Made by a program: the position numbers and the translations under genes
Part shown: piece after piece, positions 35,971-47,900 of the stretch
How the letters are laid out: the number at the start of each line of letters is the position of its first letter
Position numbering within the stretch: the stretch's first letter is position 1
Notes under the pieces: generated by a model
Told to the model about the DNA's origin: nothing
Database searches by the model: none
The model's input: the letters and a program-made list of their open reading frames with translations, nothing else
NCBI GenBank assembly: GCA_021234535.1
Contig: CM037850.1
Coordinates: 17,841,990-17,905,989, forward strand
From: Stichopus chloronotus
Taxonomy: Eukaryota > Echinodermata > Holothuroidea > Aspidochirotida > Stichopodidae
DNA: 64,000 nucleotides
Direction of reading: 5' to 3'

Positions 35971-38900
35971 ATGGTAAGCATGAATGAGCACTTACTTGCG
36001 ATCTACACAAACTTCCACCAGAGCCCAGTCTTCATTTTGTGCACTCAGAACTGAAGATCTTCGGCGTGGAGCTGGCATTTTCCTTATGTTTTTTATTGCT
36101 TTTTTGGAAAAATTATGATGTGGGCCTGACATGGAATGCACTTTGGACCAGAGCTCAAAACCGCCTCTACTCTAGTGTGCTATCCTTTGAGTTTGACTTA
36201 AACAGTTACTGGAAAATCATGTCGTCTAATTTGGTTCAAGTAAAGAACCACATGTCACTGTCAGCACCCCCCTGGGTGATTTGTGTGGATTAACCACAGG
36301 CGTCCCCCTTTTAGTACTTCTAGCCTGGAGGCTATGCCCTATATGTAATATATGTACAAGGTAGGGCACTCATTCTAACGGTACTCGAAACTTGGCCTAT
36401 TTTGACAGCCTCGTGCAACTACAAACATTAACTTAACCCTCTATATCACATCGTTTGATGTATAATAAGCACTTTTTACACTCCTGCGACCTCCAACATA
36501 TTCATAAAATCACTCTTTGACCAAGTTATTAGTAAAAATTTGCAAGACAAGTCTGCGCCATTTTGTTGGTTGCTAGGCAGTTTGTATGGGTGGCTAGTAA
36601 TACCTTCCTATTCATGAAATGCAGCAAGCATAAGGTACAGAGCAAGAGCTTAGTCACTTGCGTAGTCACTTGCCAATTCATGTGTAAGGAGTGTTGTGAT
36701 TGGTCAATAGTTAAACGAGCAATAATTCGCCATATTGCACTCCTCCTCCACTTAAATATGTCATCACTTCTGAGGGCCGTTGAAACTGTCGAGCATTCCT
36801 AGGATTTGATCATCCCGTGCTTGGTAAAATGCACTCCAATTAGTCCAAGCAGTCTAGTATGACCAAATGTGCTCTTATACCATAGTGGGTTATGCTTAAC
36901 TTGTATGACTTTATTTCCTTGGTTCGAATCCTCCTCTCTTCCTGCGCAGCTTCAACTTCTCGTTTCTTCCACATGTTTTCACTCTTGTTCCTTTCCCAGA
37001 ATGTGTACAACTTTGTGAGAGTGTGGACAGAGAAAAAACCCCACCCCCCAAAAAAGATTGTAAAGCTGACATAGACCATATACTAAGTCTTTTAGTGTTC
37101 TGATATCCTTACTGACGTCACTTCTGGTCATGGATTGTAAATTTGTACCAGGCTAGGTTATGCAATAGACTTACCTGGTACTACAGTATAAATAAATTCT
37201 TGTTTGATTAGTGATAACTTAAAAAGTCAACCCTGCTTGTAAGTAATTATAGAATACCCTGCAATTTTGAACTTCTTTAAAGTATTCTGTGTTAGTAGGC
37301 CAGGCAAAATTGCAGAATACCCCGCAAGATTGCAGCTCTGTTTTTTTGAATAAGATATGGGGCTATGCAGTCACTCATTTTGAGTGCATATCCTTGTACC
37401 CTCCTAAAATATATATCAAATGATATGACTACGTATCCTTGTAGCCTTTTTACAACAACATATGGACTGATGGTAAGTTGCTCTCCAATTAGAGATAGTT
37501 TAGTTTAGCAGAAAAAAGGATCAGGAGGGATCTCGAAGGATCTCGAAGTCCCCATCGAGGACCCTGAAAAAAAAGTACAAAAGTCAAACCCTGTCAGAAA
37601 GCCTAAAGCAAATTATTACCAAATAAAGATTATTATTATTAGTATCAAATTAATAAAGATTACCTATAGATGGAATATTGACTGCATATCCTCATAGCCA
37701 TTAAAATAAACTTGGGACCTAATATCATTTCCACAAATATGTATACAGTATCTTACGGTCATTTTAAATTTGGCTATGTATCCCGGCAGCCTCTTAAGAA
37801 CTCATCCGAACATAACATGATGACTGTGTATCCTCGTAGGCTCCTAAAAATTGTATCAAAAGATATAACTGGGTATCTTTGTAGCCTTTTCATGGGTAAT
37901 AATAAATACTACTCAGCTTTTAACTTACCATGAAGATGAGGTTTCTTTCTCATGTTCTTTACTCCTTCTGTCCTCTGATCATTGATCAATGCTTCACTTA
38001 GACCTTGTTCACATTTAAGAATGCACCCTTGCTTAAAGTCTGTAGGGGCTCTTTTTGGAAACGCTTGTATACTTGGACTTCAAGTCAGCATGCATTTCTA
38101 TAATAATCCCCCTTTGGGGTTTGGTCAGTCCCTCTTACATTCTTAATAGAGGTGCTAAATTGTGAATTGCTTGTGGACTTAATGGTGACCTGAGATGGCT
38201 CAGGATTGACTGGCCTATCTAAATGTAATCAGCTGATGCTACCTGCTCACATTTGCGCTGTGTATTAAAGTGATGGCGTGAGTCTGAAGCAAAAAACAGT
38301 GATTTTGCTTATATTTTTTCTATATTCCTCAGTACCCCACTAGTGCTGTGTATAGTTGCCTTGAACTATTCAATAACCCAAAATGATGAAGAAAGTTTCT
38401 AAAACTTATCTTACCTCATCGGTGTAAATCAGTGATAATATGACTACCTTTTTAAAATAACGACCCTTATTATGAACATCAGGCCACGCCTACAATACGG
38501 CCTTGCACAATTACGTACCTTGTGTGTTCTGTGTTGTGAAAAACGCTCTGTGATTTACTGCATTTCCTGTATTTTTATTGTACAACACTTGTGCTACTGC
38601 CCCTTACTTGTATATGTTGGTGTGCAAATGCGATCAGCTGTTTTGTAGTGAATATGCATAACGCAAGGGTCATGGAAGTGGCAAATATAGAAGTTTGTAT
38701 GTCATGCTCTATTTAGTACATTTTTTTGAAGTATGAATAATGTTGTAACACATTTGTGAATGCTCTTTTTGTCACAGGTTTCATTACAGCCTGTACAGGT
38801 TCTCAAGGACAATGCTGAGGAAGAGAGGTCAGAAACTGCTAGGTTGTCCAGCTTTGTTGGAGCCATTGCCATTGGAGACCTGATCAAAAGTACTCTTGGG

Positions 38901-41900
38901 CCAAAGGGAATGGTAAGCAGATCAGGGCATGTAAAGTTTGTCTCTAGTATTGAACAGGTCACCAATTAAATCTTACCCCAATAGACATTTGTAGATTGTG
39001 GTTTGTTTTAAGCTCATACCATCTAGCTGGTGTGAGCTATTGTAATGGTGTGGTGTCTGTCACTCTATCATCTATTTGTCTATCTGTCCATAATTGTTCA
39101 GGATACTTCTCCTCTGACATACTCTAATGGATTTATGTGAAAGTTGGACACAATGTTCCATAGGTGGTGGACCATATGGGATGTCCAAACATTTTTATTC
39201 CAAGGTCCCATGTGGGTCCTATAGCCCATTTTATGAAATTCTGTCAAATGCTCCTCCAACATATTCTCTTGTGCAATATTGATTTGTACAATATTGGCAC
39301 TTGAGTAGTGATGCTAGTTATAAGCATCGTTTTTTGGTAGTACCCGTAAATTTGGAAATTCTGCACTGTTGGTCCTGTGGTTTATGATATTCTGCAAATT
39401 TTGTAGTCCTTCATATTCTCTTGTACATTGCTGATGATTAGTGGTTCCTATGCTTTGACAGAATGATATGCAAGTGGTGTCTTCAGGGTGTTCAGGTATG
39501 AGCCTCTGCACCATTGGTGCCCTAGTTTTCTTTTGGCAGGTTGTCTAATCTTGTCTTTTCGTATCAGTCATATAAAGTAATCTTTGCTCAGCTTCCTACA
39601 GTTTGCTGGAGATTTGTGTTTGTTCCTTTTGTTTCAGTTGAGTAGCATTGTCTGCAAAGTTATCATCGTTCCCTTTATCCCCAGGGTTGAATCAAATCAA
39701 ATGCATTGTTTGTCATTTTAGATATTAACCCTCTGTGTTTTTTATGTGAGTGGAAAAAAAGATCTTTTCCATTCGGCTTTGTTAACATTCTTTTTAGGAC
39801 AAGATTTTGCAATCAACGGACATGAATACTGCAGTTCAAGTGACCAATGATGGAGCAACTATTTTAAAGTCGATTGGTATCGATAATCCTGCGGGAAAAA
39901 TCTTAGTAGGTGAGTAATGAGTAAATATCTTCAGTGTTACTCTACTATAATGGACTGTGTGTCATGTACTTGATTTAACATTTGTTTTTCGTAACAAAGT
40001 GTAAAGTTATATCCTGCAGTGTGTTGGATGCCAAAACATCATCAGTGTTCAGTATGTGCAGTAGAACATTCTTTGGTTTTATTCTAGCAGCTGTCTGAAA
40101 AATCCAACAGTGTAATGTAATAATTTTCACAGGTGACCTATGGGTAATGTGTTCAGTACATTTATCTCTCTCTAAAGATGGAAGCCTTAATGAGACGATG
40201 ATGGCCACTGTTGTTTTCATGTGACATTTGCTTGTGATATTTTGTGACATGATAATGCAAGTAATGTAGTCTACATTGCTTGCTTGATTTTCAAAGCTGT
40301 TTGACACATCGTTCTTGTGGTGCAGATGCACCTGGATTTACTTTGTCTTGGTGTTGGACTAAGATTTTTTCCTTCAGGTCAGCAGAGATTCATAATCTTA
40401 GAAGTCTGTACATCACTCCAATTTCCCTAAAGGGAAGAATTGGTTAAATTTCACATTATTGTTTCCCTTTATTTGAAGGTGATCTCAGTTGTAATGAATT
40501 AAGTTAAAAATCAACAGAGATTAGTGTGTGAGAGTGTTATAAATGAGGTACCTTCAGAAGTGAATGTCTTGTTTTACTTGAAACATGGCCTGTGTAGTTT
40601 ATTGCCATTCATGAATAAACGGTTACTTCCCTTCATAGAGAAACCAGTCAGTCAATTATCTAATGGCATTAGGTTAATATGTAATATCATTATCATGTGT
40701 CAGTATGTTGTGATATTGAGACTTGAAATAAGTTGTATATTGGTATTAAACTTGATATTGGCAAAATTCAAAGCTGATTTTGCATAATGCCTGTCCAGGT
40801 GTGCCATTGTTTTTTAGATGAACTCTGTGCTTTTTTTTTTTTTTGTGTGTAATGGTGTGGAAGAGGCGCAGTACATTGATATTTGAGCTGTCACTTTGTT
40901 TTCATTTTGCATAGACATCAGCCGTGTACAAGATGACGAAGTTGGTGATGGTACCACGTCCGTGACTGTCCTGGCTTGTGAACTCTTGAGGGTGAGTTGA
41001 AAACTGTATAATTCATTGTAAATTCATTGAACATTTGCATCTAAGTCAGAAGCCAGTTGAGGCAAAGTTGTCTGATAATATCTATTCAATGTAATGAATT
41101 TTTGATTCCTTGCCGAAAGCAGAAGGAATCTATGCGATGGTGATGTCGTGTGTGTGTGTGTAAGGGTGTGTGTGTGTGTGTGTATGTGTGTATGTGACAC
41201 TTCTTGTAAACACGATATCTCAAGAAGGGTAACCATGACTGATGTCATACTTGGTGTGTGGGTTGGTCATATTGAGAAGATGATCCCTATTGTTTTTGGT
41301 GGAGGTCAAAGGTCATTTGGGGTCACCAGAAGTCAAAATGTGAAAACCTTGTAAACACGATATCTCAAGAACGGTAACTGTGACTGATGTCATACTTGGT
41401 GTGTGGGTTGTTCATATTGAGTAGATGATCCCTATTGTTTTTAGTGGAGGTCAAAGGTCATTTGAGGTCACCAGAGGTCAAAATGTGAAAACCTTGCAAA
41501 CACGATATCTCAAGAACGGTAACTATGCCTGATGTCATACATGGTGTGTGGGTTAGTCATATTGAGTAGATGATCCCTATTGTTTTTAGTGGCGGTCAAA
41601 GGTCATTTGAGGTCACCAGAGGTCAAAATGTGAAAACCTTGCAAACACGATATCTCAAGAACGGTAACTGTGTCTGATGTCATACTTGGTGTGTGGGTTG
41701 GTCATATTAAGTAGATGATCCCTATTGCTTTTGGTGGAGGTCAAAGGTCATTTGAGGTCACCAGAGGTCAAAATGTGAAAACCTTGTAAACATGATATCT
41801 CAAGAACGGTAACTGCGACTGATGCCATACTTGGTGTGTTTGCTGGTCATATTGAGTAGATGATCCCTATTGTTTTTGGTGGAGATAAAGGTCACTTGAG

Positions 41901-44900
41901 GTCACCCTGAGTCAAACTGTAAACACATTGTAAACACAGTATCTCTAGAAGGGTAAGTGTGACTGATATTATACATGGTGTGTGGGTTAGACATGTTGAG
42001 TAGATGATCCCTATCGTTTTTGATGGCGGTCAAAGGTCATTTGAGGTCAATGGAGGTCAAACTGTAAAAACCTTGTAAACACAGTATCTGCAGAAGAGTA
42101 ATAACTGTGACTGATGTCATACTTACTGTGTGGGTTGGTCATATTAAGTAGATGATCCCTATTGCTTTTGGTGGAGGTCAAAGGTCATTTGAGGTCACCA
42201 GAGGTCAAAATGTGAAAACCTTGTAAACATGATATCTCAAGAACGGTAACTGCGACTGATGCCATACTTGGTGTGTTTGCTGGTCATATTGAGTAGATGA
42301 TCCCTATTGTTTTTGGTGGAGATAAAGGTCACTTGAGGTCACCCTGAGTCAAACTGTAAACACATTGTAAACACAGTATCTCTAGAAGGGTAAGTGTGAC
42401 TGATGTTATACTTGGTGTGTGGGTTAGTCATATTGAGTAGATGACTCCTATTGTTTTTGTGGAGGTCAGAGGTTTGAGGTCCCCAGAGGTGAAAATTTTC
42501 TAGCACATTATCTCCAGAAAAGTAATGTTGACTGATGTCATACTTGATGTGTAGGTTCCCCATACTGGGTAGGTGATCCTTATTGCTTTTAGTGGACGTC
42601 AAATGTCATTTGAGGTCACCAAAATAAAGGTTATTTGGGTTAAAGGCTTATTAATGTGGTGTTTCAAGACCAGTAACTGCAGTTGATCTCATACTTGTCA
42701 TGTGAATAATTCATGCTTGTTATAATATAACCGTGTGGCAAGGAATCACAAAGCCTTTTGGCTTTCTGGTTCATTTCTCATTCAGTGTCAGAATTGGCCT
42801 TACAGCAGTTTCTCTCAGTAATGTCTGATTCATGTTTTCGTTTTTGTGTCTGTCTCATTTTATCCAATCAGGAGGCAGAAAAGCTGGTTTCAATGAAGTT
42901 ACATCCTCAGACTATCATAGCTGGTTGGAGGAAAGCTGTGAAAGCCGCAGCTGCAGCACTGGAACAGTCAGCTACGGATAATGGGTATGTTGCCCTTCTT
43001 ACCTGTTCCTAAAAAGAAAGTCAAAAAATAAATATCTTTTAGAACCTTTCTCAAAGTTGTTGACTGTTGGGGTATTACATTCTACTTTGCCACAATAGCA
43101 TGTTGCATGAAATTAGATTGGTGTGGCAAACTTTTTATCAGACTTTGCAGTGGTGAAGGGAGGGTGGGGGGGGGGGTGAGTCTGCCTGGCCAAAGGGATT
43201 AGCACTAGTCTCTGCAAGGTTGGTCTCGTTGGAAAGAGGCAGCAAAATGCCAGTGTGTTTGGGCAGTTCCAGAGCAAGAGAAACTATAGGGGTGTAGGTT
43301 GGTGATTGGGATAAGTGGCCAAATTAGCCCCATGCAAACTTTAAAGTAAATTTCCAACTGTGTAATCTGTGTAGTTATAAGGACACATCCATATTAGTGG
43401 CATGAAAAATTACAAAGTCAAGCCGAGCATGCAAGCACAGTTTCTTCATCTTGTTTAGTATTTTCTAAATATTCAGGTTTACTCTTGAAGTTCTCAAGGC
43501 CTAATAATCCATAATTTTGTGTCCTCTCCCGATAGAAATGATCCAGCTAAGTTTAAGCAAGATTTGTTGAACATTGCTCACACCACACTGAGTTCAAAGA
43601 TCGTCCAACAAGGAAGGGAAAAGTTTGCTAATCTCTGCGTCGATGCCGTGCTGAGACTGAGGGTGAGTAACTTCATGTTTCCATGACAACAAAGCGGATG
43701 ACCAATTGGTCGGATCTCACCAATGAGAGCAAATTGCACAAAAGTCTCTCAAAAGTCGGGGAGGCTTTGAAAGTTCTTTATTTTTCCCTTCCCCCTCTCT
43801 GTAAACAAAATAAGGGAAAATACTGAACTGAAATGTCTTTAAAGATGTAAATGGTAAATGTTTATTCTTTGGAAAGGCGATTGTAAAGTTCGAAACCATA
43901 TGGTATAGAATACGGTTTAACTACGTACACACTTCACTTTGGCCAAAGCCTTTGTAATCATAAGGGTGCAGAATGAAAGTAAGGAATGTCTAGTTGAATC
44001 TACCAATGTTAGTTTCATCACTGAATTCTGAATTCTCTCATCTTGGCCAATGTGGGATTATATAGATTTATTTTGGATAGAATGACAGCTAAAAGATGTA
44101 AATGTGAAGTATTGGCCAAAACTTTATATTAATAATATTTTTTAAGTTATTGCTTAGCTTGAGTTTGACCACTTAACTGCCCCTAAATATAGAAGTAAAT
44201 GTTTCTGTGTCAAAGATACGGTCAGTGTGACTTATGATGTAAATGTTATTAATTTGTATTTCTCAGGGCAAGACAGACTTACATGCTATTCAGATCATAA
44301 AGAAAAAAGGTGGCAACATGAATGACTCATATTTAGATGAAGGTTTCCTATTGGACAAGAAGGTGGGAGTGAACCAGCCAAAGAGGATCGAGAATGCTAA
44401 GATCTTGATCGCTAATACAGCCATGGATACAGACAAAGTCAAAGTGAGTTAGCCGTTGCTGTTTCCTTCAACTCGTGTAAATCTGCCCTTTATGGGATCC
44501 TGTTCTCCATTTCGGTGATGATGCTTGAGAGTTAGTTCCTTCAAGTTTAATTGCTCAGAATTAGTTTAAGCAACACATTTCTTTCATCTTGATTTAAATA
44601 CCAGGTGTAACTACCATTATGTGGATAAAGAAAAAAAAATGGGTGTGAAGGGAGTTTTGAAATTGAAAGATTACATTAAAATATCTTCTTTTAAAGGGAA
44701 ATAGGGGTGTTTGTTCTTCGGAAAGAAATCATATTTTTAAAAACAATATTTGTGGATACAGAATGATAGGTTATTCAAAATAAGGAAGGATATTGGCCTT
44801 CTTCTCAAGGGATAAGTTTTTCAAAGATAGAAATTCAGTTTTTTGTTGCCCATGAATAATTTGTTCTCCCAAACTTTCTAAAATTCAAACGATGCACCTT

Positions 44901-47900
44901 CCTTAACTCATCTTTTGCATAACCGTTTGAAGTGATGTTGCTATAGCTGATGTTTGTTGTTGAGACTGAATGGTTTGACAACAATGAAAGTTACTTTCTT
45001 TGTATGCCATGTTGGTGTGTTGTACATGCCCTTTTTCCCCTTAAAGTGGGACACACACCATAGGAAAATATGAATTTCAAGTGTTTTTAGTCAAGAGAAA
45101 TTTTGGGCCTGTCATTGCCCGCTCACAACACTTGCATTTATATAGCTGTTCATGGCTTTATGTGCGAAGGAAAACCCTGCTTCAAAGCTTATACTACATT
45201 TTAAGCCCTTCTTACACCTGCCTGTAACCTGTCCTCCTTGAATGGGTTCAAGTCAAATGTTCCAGCAATCAGTCATAAGCAGAATGGAGTAAGGAAAGTT
45301 TGAAATTACCAATTCGTTTGTGTTTCACTAATTTCAAATGTTTCTCCTTAGAGAGTGAAAAGGTTTATTGGACCTCAGTTACAAAGCTCTTACTTTACTC
45401 AATGCTTTGATGTTTTAGGTCTTTGGATCAAGAGTGAGGGTAGATTCCACAGCAAAAATCGCCGAGTTGGAGTTAGCCGAAAAGGAAAAGATGAAGGACA
45501 AGGTGGAGAATATAATCAAGCATGAATGCAATGTCTTTATAAACAGGTAAGTTGTCCCCATGTACTCTGACAGTGCAGGCGAGGAGACTGTTGGAAGTGA
45601 GGGGGAGGGGGGACAATTTGGAAAAAAGGGGGGGGTGCATCAAGGTTAACTTTGTAGAATTACTGTGATGCTTCAATAAATAAGCACATGATGTCTTATG
45701 TGAAACAAAGCAGAAGGTAACAGTAGCCTATTGTAACAGCAGAAGCTAACAGTAGCCTATTGTAACATTCTGTGTCACAACACTCACTGTATGGCTGACT
45801 TCAACAAAATGTCCAAGACATGGCATCATTTTCATTGCCACTTCCATTTCTGTGGTCATCATCAAGTCTTAAAAATGAAATTTAACTTACAGGTCCACGT
45901 GCCAGAAAAGTGAGGGCGTTAGTCATCTTCAATTTTTTTTTGAGGATCCTCTGTAAAAGCTTGGTACATCTTACCCACAAAACATACTCTATAACTCTGG
46001 CATGTTATTAATATCCATTTGTCATAGATATGTAGTATGGTTTGTATTTAAGATGTACCAGGCTTTTTGCAGGGATCCTCCGGAAAACTAAAGCAGATAC
46101 CTTACCTCACTTATCGGGCGTGTAGACCTTTAGCATGTGTTATCATTCCCCTGTGAATTGTTGCACATATCAGTACAAGACACCGACATTAAAAAGATGA
46201 AAATAAACAAAAGTAAACATACTTTACGTAAACTTACATTACTGAATAAAATTCGTAGTTTCTGAAAGATTGATTTGACTATTTCTACTTTTCTTTTTTT
46301 TGCTTTTATTTCCAGACAACTTATTTACAACTACCCAGAACAACTGTTCGCAGATGCCGGCATGATGGCCATAGAACATGCCGACTTCGAGGGGGTCGAG
46401 CGCTTGGCCTTGGTTACTGGCGGCGAAATTGTCTCCACCTTTGACAGTCCTGGAAAAGTGAAACTTGGTCACTGTGACCTGATTGAAGAGATTATGATAG
46501 GTGAGGAGCCGGAGTCAGGGACCAGGGAGGAAGTTTAAAGCAGATGGGGATGGGAGTTGGGACTGTAGGTGTACTTGTCAACTTCACTATTATACAGGCT
46601 GCTAAATACTGATTTATATGGTTCATTTGGTTTCAAATTTTCAATGAGAGAGCAGTCGGCAGCCAGGTTTGAGCCTGTATGCCAACAGTGTTCTCTATAC
46701 CAGTGATATTACAACAGATGATTCTAAACAATTTCTTTGGAGAGCTTGTAAAAGGATGAGACTGTGGATCCCTGATGCTGGTTAATTGGGATTCATATCG
46801 TTGTTGATTTTTACCCTTATCCTGGTTCATTAGAATCCTTACCCTGGTAACTTGTGAACATTATCCTGGTTAGTTGGGTTTTTGTGGTTTGCTAGTCGAT
46901 GGTTACAACTCTAGGGTATATCTACTACCGTTGGAACAGATGCCCTTACGTGATTCAATGACAGAAAACCACACATCTTGGTAGACAAAGATGTCAAAGT
47001 ACTGTGTTAGGATTCAACTGTCTTTAAAACTGTTCGACTCGATTCTCGTTGGCAATGACGATGTTTGCCGATTTCGTCTTTCATTTTCGCAGGTGAGGAT
47101 AGGCTCATTAAGTTCTCGGGCGTTGCACTGGGTGAGGCTTGTACCGTGGTCCTGCGAGGAGCCACTCAACAGATCTTAGATGAGGTTGAGAGATCCCTCC
47201 ATGATGCTCTCTGTGTCCTCTCACAGACTGTCAAGGAGACAAGAACTGTTCTTGGAGGAGGTGAGTCTGCTACCCTACCATCTGTCCTCTGTGACTACCC
47301 CCCCACCCTTCCATCCCCAAAACCACATTTTATGATGTTAACGAAAAGTGTCATTCCTTCACAAGTCACTCCAAAACTTGAGAAATGACTACTGCAGTGG
47401 ACAATCCTCATCTGAATAAATTTGAACAAAGTCATTAGTTGTCAAATTAGTTAATCAGTACTGTATGTAGTATTTTGAAAGCTTTTCATTTATTCATTGT
47501 GTATGTAAATCATGTCAACAGTATGCTATGTTGCATTCAATTTTCTCCAAAGGAAAGTGTCTCCTGCTAGTCAAGATATTAGTTCTAGGTCAGAAAAGTC
47601 AGCTGAACGAATGGATGGATAAATGAATGAATAAATGAATTAACAAATAATGAATGGATAGATGAATGAATGGATAGATGGATGAAGGAATAAATACATG
47701 AATGAATGAACATATGAATGCATAGATGGATCGATGGATGGATGAATTAATAAAATAACACAAATTAAACTAATAAGAAAAAGAATAATATATTAGTAGA
47801 TTTGTCATTGTAGATGAACATTATTAGTTAAGTTTGACTAAGTTTGTTTTTCTTGAGCGTATTTATCATCAATATTACTGTAATCCTTCATGTAACTTAA

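Noticed and set aside
36885..36935. GGTTCGAATCC, resembling a tRNA T-arm
   Set aside because: The upstream 60 bases do not form acceptor, D or anticodon stems.
41200..42650. CRISPR-like appearance of regular repeats
   Set aside because: Units are contiguous ~145-bp satellites without unique spacers, in an animal intron.
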